A stretch of DNA of 6,190 bases, from contig JAFKFE010000378.1 of NCBI GenBank assembly GCA_017308345.1, positions 1 to 6,190 on the forward strand, written 5' to 3'. How positions within the stretch are numbered: position 1 is the first letter of the stretch; every line of letters begins with the position of its first letter. A program made the translations under genes and the position numbers. Source of the DNA: Alphaproteobacteria bacterium. GTDB taxonomy: Bacteria; Pseudomonadota; Alphaproteobacteria; Rhizobiales; Rhizobiaceae. Positions 1-5,966 of the stretch are shown here, piece after piece. The notes beneath the pieces are model-generated. The model was given only the letters and a program-made list of their open reading frames with translations, was not told where the DNA came from and did not search any database.

Positions 1-2
1 AG

Positions 3-34
3 TCGAAAGTGGCCCGATTGACATCATTCGAAAG
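3..34. repeat. direct repeat TCGAAAG x2, spaced 25 bases
   Basis: TCGAAAG occurs at 3-9 and again at 28-34, flanking the TTGACA box. The second copy lies inside a short palindrome, ATTC-GAAA-GAAT (26-37). AraC-type proteins often bind direct repeats close to the -35 region, so this may be an autoregulatory or divergent-promoter operator. The repeat is seen directly; its role is inferred. Confidence 0.3.
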
Positions 35-46
35 AATTGGGACATT
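18..46 (+). promoter_or_regulatory. possible sigma-70 promoter of the GlxA-type regulator
   Basis: There is a perfect TTGACA at 18-23. With a 17-base spacer the -10 position would be GACATT at 41-46, which matches TATAAT at only 3 of 6 bases. A start near 52 would leave a leader of about 20 bases before the ATG at 73. The -35 is convincing and the -10 is weak, as is common for activator-dependent promoters. Confidence 0.3.
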
Positions 47-72
47 CCACCAATCAACCAACGACGCCTGTC

Positions 73-1071
73 ATGAAGACTCCGATCATCGCCGTTGTCG
101 CCTTCGACGGCATCAGCCCGTTCCATCTCTCCGTGCCTTGCCTGGTGTTCGGCGCGGACCGCACCAGGCTTGGCCTGCCGCGCTTCGACTTCCGCGTCTG
201 TGCGATGGAAGAAGGACCTATCCATACCGATGCCGGTCTGGGCATCCTCGTCTCATATGGGCTTTCCGCGCTCGACGAGGCCGACATCGTCATCATTCCA
301 AGCTGGAAGGACCTCGATGCCCCCCTTGCCGCGCCGTTCAAGGATGCGCTGCAACGGGCGCATCGGCGCGGCGCGCTGATCGTGGGCCTGTGCCTCGGCA
401 CCTTCGCCGTTGCCGGCGCGGGATTGCTTGCGGGGCGGAAGGCGACCACCCACTGGGCCTATACGGATCAGTTGCAGGCCCTTCATCCTGACCTCGCGAT
501 CGACGCCGACGTGCTCTATGTCGACGATGGCGACATCATCACCTCCGCCGGCGTCGCCGCCGGCCTCGACTGCTGCCTGCACATCGTGCGCGCCCGCTAC
601 GGCGCGGAAGCGGCACTCCGGCTGGCGCGCCATGTCGTGCTTTCGCCGCACCGGCAAGGCGGCCAGGCGCAGTTCATCGAGCGCCCGCTCGCGCCGACGC
701 CGGACGCGGACCGCTTCACGCGCGCGCTCGACTATGTGCGGGCGACGCCCGGCGAAGCGCACAGTCTCGACAGTGTCGCCGACACGGCCGGCCTTACCCG
801 CCGCACCTTCACGCGCCGCTTCCAGAAATCGATCGGCACCAGTTTCGGCGACTGGCTGGCCGATCAGCGCGTCGCGCTGGCGCAGCGGCTTCTGGAGCAG
901 ACGGACAAGCCGATGGATATGGTGGCCTTCGAGGCCGGCTTCGGCAGCGCCACGTCGCTGCGCCAGCATTTCGCCGCCCGGCTGAGGACCTCCCCGAGGC
1001 AATACCGGCTCGAGTTTTCACAAGCAGTTCCGGGAAAATTGCCCAGCGGTTTTCCGTCTGGAATTGCGTAA
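73..1071 (+). CDS. GlxA family transcriptional regulator (DJ-1/PfpI-like domain + AraC HTH)
   Basis: This is a predicted cytoplasmic DNA-binding regulator of 332 aa, a usual length for the GlxA family. Residues 1-180 form a DJ-1/PfpI (class I glutamine amidotransferase-like) domain. Its nucleophile-elbow Cys is kept (C107 in GLCLGTFAVA), followed by the typical GLLAGRKATTHW stretch. Residues about 215-315 are an AraC-type double helix-turn-helix: the first helix pair is around SVADTAGLTRRTFTRRF, the second around MVAFEAGFGSATSLRQHF, and it ends in the family's SPRQYR. I chose the ATG at 73 because the conserved fold begins immediately after it (MKTPIIAVVAFDG). An upstream TTG at 37 would add 12 residues with no family character. 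No strong Shine-Dalgarno precedes 73. In this family the N-terminal domain is thought to sense a small molecule; the ligand and target genes cannot be told here, and the natural target may lie upstream of the window. The next gene converges on it. Confidence 0.93.
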   Translation: MKTPIIAVVAFDGISPFHLSVPCLVFGADRTRLGLPRFDFRVCAMEEGPIHTDAGLGILVSYGLSALDEADIVIIPSWKDLDAPLAAPFKDALQRAHRRGALIVGLCLGTFAVAGAGLLAGRKATTHWAYTDQLQALHPDLAIDADVLYVDDGDIITSAGVAAGLDCCLHIVRARYGAEAALRLARHVVLSPHRQGGQAQFIERPLAPTPDADRFTRALDYVRATPGEAHSLDSVADTAGLTRRTFTRRFQKSIGTSFGDWLADQRVALAQRLLEQTDKPMDMVAFEAGFGSATSLRQHFAARLRTSPRQYRLEFSQAVPGKLPSGFPSGIA

Positions 1072-1101
1072 GCAAATAAGCAACCCAGGCGCCAGGCAGG
1101 C

Positions 1102-1659
1102 TCAGCCTCTTGTAACGATCCGTGCCGGGTTGCCGACGACGGTCGCATTGGCCGGCACATCGCGCGTCACCACCGCGCCAGCGCCGACGATGGCGCCCTC
1201 GCCTATGCCGGCGCCGGCGAGGATGATGGCGCCGCCGCCGATCCAGGCATTGTCGCCGATCGTCACGGGCCTGGCGATCTCCAGCCCGGCCCGGCGGCCG
1301 GAGGCTTCCCGGTGATGCTCGGCGCAGTAGATCTGCACAATGGGGCCGAGCAGCGTCCCCTTGCCGATGCGCACCGGCGCCGTATCGAGGATGGTGCAGC
1401 CGGCATTGAGGAACACGCCGTCGCCAAGGAACAGGTTGAAGCCGTAGGCGCAGTGGAACGGCGCCTCGATACGCGCCCCCTCGCCCGCGCCGCCGAGCAG
1501 CGTCCGCAAGGCGGGAGCGATATTGCCGCGCTCCCTGGGCGGCAGGTTGTTGTGCTCGAACACGGCGTCGCGCGCGGCGGCGCGCAGCGCCTCCAGTTCA
1601 TCGTCGATGCAGGTGTACCATTCACCCGCCGCCATCTTCGTTCGTTCACTTGTCGTCAT
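1102..1659 (-). CDS. maltose/NodL-type sugar O-acetyltransferase (LbH hexapeptide-repeat family)
   Basis: This is a predicted cytosolic acetyl-CoA-dependent acetyltransferase of 185 aa, the normal size for the Maa/NodL/LacA group. Residues about 5-57 match the N-terminal Mac domain (TKMAAGEWY near the start, later NNLPPRERG). Residues about 75-183 form the left-handed beta-helix, with family-typical FLNAGCTILD, PVTIGDNAWIGGGAIIL, GAGAVVTRDVPAN and VGNPARIV. H115 in QIYCAEHH aligns with the catalytic His of maltose and galactoside acetyltransferases (ATHP in those). I chose the ATG at 1659 because GGAGG lies 7 bases upstream and the family start MTxSExxKM follows; the longer frame to 1704 would begin upstream of the predicted transcription start. 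The acceptor sugar cannot be read from sequence, and with no nod genes nearby NodL itself is not supported. It is a single-gene unit, convergent with the regulator on its left. Confidence 0.93.
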   Translation of the reverse strand: MTTSERTKMAAGEWYTCIDDELEALRAAARDAVFEHNNLPPRERGNIAPALRTLLGGAGEGARIEAPFHCAYGFNLFLGDGVFLNAGCTILDTAPVRIGKGTLLGPIVQIYCAEHHREASGRRAGLEIARPVTIGDNAWIGGGAIILAGAGIGEGAIVGAGAVVTRDVPANATVVGNPARIVTRG

Positions 1660-1666
1660 GGCGGCG

Positions 1667-1671
1667 CCTCC
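1667..1671 (-). promoter_or_regulatory. ribosome binding site deciding the acetyltransferase start
   Basis: On the minus strand GGAGG is followed by 7 bases and then ATG at 1659. This supports the 185-aa start over the alternative at 1704. Confidence 0.8.
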
Positions 1672-1690
1672 AGATTTCGTCCGTTGCCAG

Positions 1691-1714
1691 AGCATAATCG
1701 CCAAAGCATAATCG
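1691..1714. repeat. direct repeat AGCATAATCG x2
   Basis: AGCATAATCG occurs at 1691-1700 and 1705-1714, a 14-base period. The first copy contains the predicted minus-strand -10 box and the second lies in the promoter spacer. It may be a regulatory half-site pair or a small tandem duplication that also creates a second -10-like hexamer. Confidence 0.5.
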
Positions 1715-1722
1715 ATTGTCAG
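1694..1722 (-). promoter_or_regulatory. putative sigma-70 promoter of the acetyltransferase gene
   Basis: Read on the minus strand, CTGACA (1717-1722; 5 of 6 to TTGACA) is followed after exactly 17 bases by GATTAT (1694-1699; 4 of 6 to TATAAT). Transcription would start near 1687, leaving a leader of about 27 bases that contains the GGAGG site. The geometry agrees with the chosen start codon. Confidence 0.5.
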
Positions 1723-1726
1723 ACAA
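1716..1726. promoter_or_regulatory. palindromic operator candidate TTGTC-A-GACAA over the -35 box
   Basis: This perfect 5-bp inverted repeat around one central base covers the minus-strand -35 hexamer. It fits the pattern TNGT-N3-ACNA described for FadR-subfamily GntR regulators. A bound protein here would block the acetyltransferase promoter. No GntR gene is present in the window, so the regulator would have to be encoded elsewhere. The palindrome is seen; the assignment is inference. Confidence 0.4.
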
Positions 1727-1770
1727 AAGCTCCGTAGCCAAACGCCTGGCTTGTGCTAGCCTGTCCTTGC

Positions 1771-1789
1771 GAGACCATGCGACGGTCTC
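1771..1789 (+). promoter_or_regulatory. short stem-loop ahead of the DUF4126 ribosome binding site
   Basis: GAGACC (1771-1776) and GGTCTC (1784-1789) form a perfect 6-bp stem with a 7-base loop. It ends 5 bases before the GAGGGGG ribosome binding site (1795-1801). If it lies inside the transcript it could stabilise the leader or modulate translation; if not, it is a possible operator. There is no U-run, so it is not a terminator. Confidence 0.35.
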
Positions 1790-1807
1790 AATTCGAGGGG
1801 GTCGATC

Positions 1808-2269
1808 ATGCTTTACATTCTTGCACTGCTGATAGGCGTCGTTGCCGGCCTGCGCGCCATGACCGCGCCGGCGGCCGTCGCCTGGGGTTCTTATCTCGGC
1901 TGGCTGCCGGTCGCCGGCACCTGGGCAAGCTTCATGGGGCACTGGATCGCCGTCGGCATCTTCACCATCCTGGCGATCGTCGAGTTGATCACCGACCAAT
2001 TGCCGTCGACGCCGAGCCGGAAGGTGCCGCAGCAGTTCGGCGCCCGCATCGTTACCGGCGCATTTTCCGGCGCGGTGATCGGCGCCACCGCCGGCGCCAC
2101 CATCGGCGGCCTGATCGCGGGCGCCATCGGCGCGGTGATCGGCACACTTGGCGGTGCCGAAGCGCGCGGTCGATTGGCCGCGGCCTTCGGCAAGGATCCG
2201 CCCGCCGCCTTCATCGAGGATGCGGTCGCGATCATCGGCGGACTGCTCATCGTGGCGGCGGTGGCATGA
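1808..2269 (+). CDS. DUF4126 family small membrane protein
   Basis: This 153-aa hydrophobic protein is predicted to sit in the inner membrane. Segments likely to span or enter the membrane are about 2-33 (containing the family-like GLRAMTAPAAVAW), 42-64, a Gly/Ala-rich stretch at 84-115 with GxxxG-type spacing that favours helix packing, and 135-153. Between the second and third segments lies a conserved polar loop, TDQLPSTPSRKVPQQFGARI. I recognise this as the DUF4126 pattern; no biochemical role is known to me. The start is supported by GAGGGGG six bases upstream (1795-1801). Its TGA overlaps the ATG of the oxidoreductase by 4 bases (ATGA), so the two genes are probably translationally coupled and may act together, for example as a membrane partner for a redox enzyme; that pairing is inference. 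Confidence 0.85.
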   Translation: MLYILALLIGVVAGLRAMTAPAAVAWGSYLGWLPVAGTWASFMGHWIAVGIFTILAIVELITDQLPSTPSRKVPQQFGARIVTGAFSGAVIGATAGATIGGLIAGAIGAVIGTLGGAEARGRLAAAFGKDPPAAFIEDAVAIIGGLLIVAAVA

Positions 2270-3642
2270 GCGCAAAGAGCTTCGACGCCATCGTCATCGG
2301 CGCCGGCCAGGCCGGCACTCCGCTCGCCGGCCGGTTGAACGCGGCCGGCATGAGCGTGGCGCTGATCGAGCGCAAGCTGGTCGGCGGCACCTGCGTCAAC
2401 ACCGGCTGCATCCCGACCAAGACGATGGTGGCGAGCGCCTATGCCGCCCATCTCGCCCGCCGCGCCGCCGACTATGGCGTGACGCTCGGCGGTCCGGTCG
2501 GCGTCGACTACAAGGCGATCAAGGCGCGCAAGGACAAGGTGTCGGGCGCTTCCCGCGCCGGACTCGAGACCTGGATCGCGGGCATGGAGAAGTGCACCCT
2601 CTATCGCGGCCACGCGCGTTTCGTCACCGCCAACACCGTGCGCGTCGGCGCCGAGCTTCTGACCGCGCCAAAGATCTTCCTCAACACCGGTGGCCGCGCC
2701 TCGGTGCCCGACCTGCCGGGCGTCCACGATATCCCCTATCTCACCAATTCCTCGATGATGGATCTCGATGTGCTGCCCAGCCACCTGATCGTCGTCGGCG
2801 GCAGCTATATCTCGCTCGAATTCGCGCAGATGTTCCGCCGCTTCGGCTCGCAGGTCACGGTGATCGAGAAGGCGCCGCGGCTGACCGGCCGCGAGGACGA
2901 GGACACCTCCGCCGCCATCCTGTCGATCCTCGAAAACGAGGGCATCGCCGTTCATGTCGGCGCCGGCGACATCAGCTTCGCCAAACAAGGTGGCGACATC
3001 GCCGTGACCTTTTCCGCCGGCGAGCCTGCGGCGGTGGGCTCGCATGTGCTGCTGGCGCTCGGGCGTGTTCCGAACACCGACGATCTCGGCCTCGACAAGG
3101 CCGGCGTGGCGGTCGACCAGCGCGGCTTCGTTGTCGTCGACGACCAGTAGCGCACCAATGTGCCCGGCATCTGGGCGATGGGCGACTGCAACGGCAAGGG
3201 CGCCTTCACCCACACCTCCTACAACGACTTCGAGATCGTTGCCGCCAACCTGCTCGACAACGATCCGCGCAAGGTCAGCGACCGCATCGAAGCCTATGCG
3301 CTCTATATCGATCCGCCGCTTGGGCGCTGCGGCATGACCGAGGCGGCAGTGCGCAAATCCGGCCGCCGCGCGCTGGTCGGCCAGCGGCCGATGACCCGCG
3401 TCGGCCGCGCCGTCGAAAAAGGCGAGACGCAAGGCTTCATGAAGATCCTGGCCGATGCCGACAGCGGAGAAATCCTCGGCTGCGCGGTGCTCGGGCCGGG
3501 CGGCGACGAGGCGATCCACTGCGTCCTCGACCTCATGTATGCCAAGGCGCCGATCTCCACGCTCGCGCGCGCCATGCACATCCACCCCAATGTCTCGGAA
3601 CTTCTGCCCACCATCGCCCAGGAATTGAAGCCGCTGGTTTGA
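2266..3642 (+). pseudogene. pyridine nucleotide-disulfide oxidoreductase (mercuric reductase/LPD-like), interrupted by an in-frame amber codon
   Basis: Read through codon 295 (TAG, 3148-3150), the frame gives a 458-codon flavoprotein, the normal length of the dihydrolipoamide dehydrogenase/mercuric reductase fold. Domains in order are: FAD-binding GAGQAG (12-17); redox-active disulfide GGTCVNTGCIPTK with C43 and C48; NAD(P)-binding region GGSYISLEF (178-186), where Ser183 stands at the last Gly position of the usual GxGxxG; LGRVPNTD (265-272); then, after the stop, the second FAD motif WAMGDC with D307; and the dimerisation domain with HPNVSELLP, H440 and E445 spaced like the catalytic His-Glu pair. 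Without readthrough only 294 aa are made, lacking the FAD-ribityl Asp and the dimer interface, so that product should be inactive. The downstream half could start at GTG 3160 (160 aa) but has no evident ribosome site. No MerR, MerT or MerP is nearby, so mercury is not implied; the substrate is unknown. Its ATG overlaps the DUF4126 stop by 4 bases. Confidence 0.85.
3148..3150 (+). other. in-frame TAG within the oxidoreductase
   Basis: The codon sits between VVVDDQ and RTNVPGIWAMGD. Relatives, as I remember them, have a hydrophobic residue here, commonly Leu. TTG to TAG is a single base change. The same frame stays open for 164 codons afterwards with no indel. Confidence 0.9.
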
Positions 3643-3650
3643 TCCGGCCA

Positions 3651-3677
3651 CCCGGACACGCGCCGGGAACAATTTTG
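3651..3677 (+). terminator. weak terminator-like hairpin after the oxidoreductase
   Basis: CCCGG (3651-3655) pairs with CCGGG (3663-3667) across a 7-base loop, followed by AACAATTTTG. The stem is short and only four consecutive T follow, so this is a weak intrinsic terminator at best. Its position just after the stop codon is suitable. Confidence 0.3.
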
Positions 3678-3726
3678 TGAGCGGCGGCACGAGCGGCCGG
3701 AGCGCCAAATTCGTGCCATAAAGGGG

Positions 3727-3764
3727 GCAAAGCCTCGCCATCGTACAGGCCACTAAGGCTTTGC
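3727..3764. repeat. perfect 9-bp inverted repeat GCAAAGCCT / AGGCTTTGC
   Basis: The arms are at 3727-3735 and 3756-3764 with 20 bases between them, ending 40 bases before the NEW3-protein ATG. Arm centres lie 29 bases apart, a little under three helical turns. It could be an operator for the downstream operon or a long-loop hairpin in its leader. No U-run follows, so it is not a standard terminator. I see no convincing -35/-10 pair in this gap, although CTAATT at 3775-3780 could be a weak -10. Confidence 0.45.
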
Positions 3765-3804
3765 AGGCAAACAACTAATTTCAAACGTTGAGCGGGAGGC
3801 AGAC

Positions 3805-5028
3805 ATGAGTCCTGCGGGTATTCGCGCGCCCATATCAAACCCATCCATGACACTGGCAGCGGGCGCGGTGGTCGCCGCGCTGGCATTCTCGCCGCCGGCA
3901 TATGCGCAGCAGGCCGCCGCCGGCGCGGCGCTTGCCGGCCAGGTTCCGACAGGCCTCTGGCTGACCAGCACCTATCCGGAGTTCTCCGCTCGGACGGGCA
4001 AGGATGTGAGCGTGCCGCTCAGCCTCGCCAATCACGGCCTGCCGCCCCAACGTGTCGAATTCGGCGTCGACGGACTGCCTGATGGCTGGAAGTGGGAGAT
4101 CGACGGTGGCGGCAACCCGGTCACCGCGGCGATCGCAGGTTCCGACGGCACGATCAACCTCACCCTCAAGCTGACGCCCCCGGCCGACAGTGTCGGCAAG
4201 ACAGTCGCGTTCTCCGTATCGGGAAAGGCCGGCAGCGAATCCCTGAAACTGCCCATGCAACTAACCCTCGTCAAAACCGAGCCGGCGAAGTTGACGCTGG
4301 AACCGAAGCTGCCGGCGCTGCGCGGAACCGCCAAGTCGGCGTTCAATTTCCAGGTCGACATCAAGAACCAGGGGCAGCAGGACTCCACCGTCAATCTGCT
4401 CGCGCAGGCGCCAGCCGGCTTTCAGGTAACCTTCAAGGAGAACTATGGTTCGCAGGAACTGACCAGCTTGCCCCTGAAAGCCGGCGAGTCGAAGACGCTG
4501 TCCGTCAGCGTCCAGCCGCCGGACAGCGCGCAGGCCGGCCAGTACCCGGTCGCCGTTGCCGCCAGCGACGGCAAGGTCAGCGCCGAGACAAAGCTCGTTC
4601 TGGACGTCACCGGCAGGCCGTCGGTTTCGCTTGCCGGTCCTGGCGGCCGGCTTTCCGGCAATGCCACGGCGGGCCAGGAGCGGACCTTCACCTTCACCCT
4701 GTCGAACAATGGCTCCGCGCCTGCGCGCGGCGTGCAATTGTCGGCCAGCCCGCCGTCCGGCTGGAAGGTGACGTTCTCTCCCGAAAAAGTCGATGAAGTG
4801 GCGCCCGGCGCGACATCCGATGTCAGTGTTTCGATGACGCCGTCGGCCCAGGCGATAGCCGGCGACTACATGCTCTCCGTCCGCGCCAATGGCGGCGGCG
4901 CGTCGGACAGCGCCAACTTCCGCGTCACGGTGCGGACCTCGACGATGTGGGGCGTCGCGGGCCTCGGCGTCATCGGTGCCTCGGCACTGATGCTCGCCTT
5001 CGCCGTAACCAGGTACGGACGGCGATGA
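3805..5028 (+). CDS. exported NEW3/Ig-like domain protein with C-terminal membrane anchor (ABC-associated)
   Basis: This 407-aa protein has an N-terminal signal peptide (hydrophobic about 16-30, with a plausible signal peptidase I site after AYA, residues 32-34). Three successive beta-rich modules follow, roughly 50-157, 161-269 and 271-378. Each shows the NEW3/alpha-galactosidase-associated pattern: G..v.f.l.l.N.G, then LPDGW, APAGF or PPSGW, then a Pro-rich loop and a final strand. A single transmembrane helix at about 382-402 is followed by RYGRR, so most of the chain should face the periplasm with a short cytoplasmic tail. GGGAGG (3794-3799), 5 bases before the ATG, supports the start; Met15 is a less likely alternative. 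Its stop overlaps the ATPase start by 4 bases. By context it is probably an accessory or substrate-handling subunit of the adjoining ABC-2 transporter; carbohydrate binding is possible but not shown. Confidence 0.88.
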   Translation: MSPAGIRAPISNPSMTLAAGAVVAALAFSPPAYAQQAAAGAALAGQVPTGLWLTSTYPEFSARTGKDVSVPLSLANHGLPPQRVEFGVDGLPDGWKWEIDGGGNPVTAAIAGSDGTINLTLKLTPPADSVGKTVAFSVSGKAGSESLKLPMQLTLVKTEPAKLTLEPKLPALRGTAKSAFNFQVDIKNQGQQDSTVNLLAQAPAGFQVTFKENYGSQELTSLPLKAGESKTLSVSVQPPDSAQAGQYPVAVAASDGKVSAETKLVLDVTGRPSVSLAGPGGRLSGNATAGQERTFTFTLSNNGSAPARGVQLSASPPSGWKVTFSPEKVDEVAPGATSDVSVSMTPSAQAIAGDYMLSVRANGGGASDSANFRVTVRTSTMWGVAGLGVIGASALMLAFAVTRYGRR

Positions 5029-5966
5029 GCGCGGTCATCGAAGCCACGGGCCTCACCAAGCGATATGGGCGCTTCCCCGCGGTCGACGGGATCGACCTGG
5101 CTGTCGAGAAAGGTGAGGTGTTCGGCCTGCTCGGGCCGAACGGGTCCGGCAAGACAACCACCATCCTGCTCTTGCTTGGTCTGACCGAGCCGACCGGCGG
5201 CACGATCCGTGTCCTTGGGCTCGATCCGCTGCGCCAGCCTCTCGGCGTCAAGCGCAAGGTAGGGTACCTGCCGGACCAGATCGGCTTTTACGATCACCTG
5301 ACGGCGCGCGAGAACCTTGCCTATTCGGCCAGGCTATCCGGCCTCGCTTCCGCCGAAGCGAAGGCGCGCATTGGCGCCGCCCTGGAGCAGGTCCGCCTGA
5401 TCGATGTCGCCGACCGGCGCGTCGCGACCTTCTCGCGCGGCATGCGCCAGCGGCTCGGCCTGGCCGAGGTGCTGGTCAAGCAGGCCGAAATCGCCATCCT
5501 CGACGAGCCGACATCGGGCCTCGACCCGCAATCGACCCAGGAATTGCTGGAACTGATCCGCGAACTGGCCTCTGAGGGCGTGACGATCGTGCTTTCCTCG
5601 CATCTGCTCGGCATGATGCAGACGATCTGCGATCGCGTCGCCCTGTTCCGCAAAGGCCGCATCGGACTCATCGGCCGGGTCGCTGATCTTACCTCCGACG
5701 TTCTCGGCGGCACGCATGTGGTGGAGGTGGAGGCAGACGGCGTCGATTTGCCGGCGGTGCTCGCCGGCGCGCCGCATGTCTCCGGCGTCGCGCAACTGAA
5801 ACCCGGCCACTGGCGCGTCGACACCGATGCCGACGTTCGGCCCGAACTGGCGCGGCGCGTCGTTGCCTCCGGCGGCGCCCTGCACGCCATGACCATCCGT
5901 CAATCCAATCTCGACGAGGTCTATGTCCGCTTTTTCGAGGGAGAAAACCACAATGTCGCAGCGTGA
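5025..5966 (+). CDS. ABC-2 type transporter ATP-binding protein (NosF-like/CcmA-type)
   Basis: This 313-aa cytoplasmic ATPase should drive the membrane permease encoded next. Visible motifs are Walker A GPNGSGKT (37-44), a Q-loop region [11 protein letters not shown] (80-90, with Asp84 at the position usually Gln or Glu), the signature FSRGMRQR (136-143), Walker B IAILDEP (156-162, with Asp160 and catalytic Glu161), a D-loop SGLD (164-167) and H-loop His193. About 90 residues beyond the nucleotide-binding core form the C-terminal extension common in ABC-2 ATPases and end in the typical [12 protein letters not shown]. The frame is open further upstream, but the ATG at 5025 begins the conserved ATGLTKRYG strand and overlaps the previous stop as ATGA. 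No strong ribosome site precedes it, so translational coupling is likely. The closest family feel is NosF, but no other nos genes are seen, so a copper/N2O-reductase role is not supported. Substrate unknown. Confidence 0.94.
   Translation: MSAVIEATGLTKRYGRFPAVDGIDLAVEKGEVFGLLGPNGSGKTTTILLLLGLTEPTGGTIRVLGLDPLRQPLGVKRKVGYLPDQIGFYDHLTARENLAYSARLSGLASAEAKARIGAALEQVRLIDVADRRVATFSRGMRQRLGLAEVLVKQAEIAILDEPTSGLDPQSTQELLELIRELASEGVTIVLSSHLLGMMQTICDRVALFRKGRIGLIGRVADLTSDVLGGTHVVEVEADGVDLPAVLAGAPHVSGVAQLKPGHWRVDTDADVRPELARRVVASGGALHAMTIRQSNLDEVYVRFFEGENHNVAA

Noticed and set aside
37..72. TTG start extending the GlxA-type regulator by 12 residues
   Set aside because: The extra residues lack family similarity, and 41-46 overlaps the predicted -10 region; the conserved fold starts right at the ATG at 73.
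1094..1108. Possible bidirectional terminator between the convergent genes
   Set aside because: AGGC/GCCT gives only a 4-5 bp stem, lies inside the acetyltransferase stop region and has no flanking T or A run.
2266..3642. Mercury-resistance (mer) locus
   Set aside because: Only the disulfide reductase fold is present. There is no N-terminal heavy-metal domain, no C-terminal Cys pair and no merR/T/P neighbour.
2148..3680. Long plus-strand frame (510 codons) overlapping the oxidoreductase and bypassing the TAG
   Set aside because: The translation is Arg-rich nonsense in an alternative frame; the flavoprotein motifs on both sides of the TAG are all in the 2266 frame, so no frameshift is involved.
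3665..3690. GGGAAC resembling the -35 of an RpoE2/EcfG-type promoter
   Set aside because: No CGTT-like -10 element is found at 16-19 bases downstream.
1891..3774. Very long antisense open frame (627 codons, minus strand) across the DUF4126 and oxidoreductase genes
   Set aside because: Its product is low-complexity Arg/Ala/Gly/Asp-rich with no recognisable motif, and it lies opposite clear motif-bearing genes. Such mirror frames are expected in GC-rich DNA with strong third-position bias.
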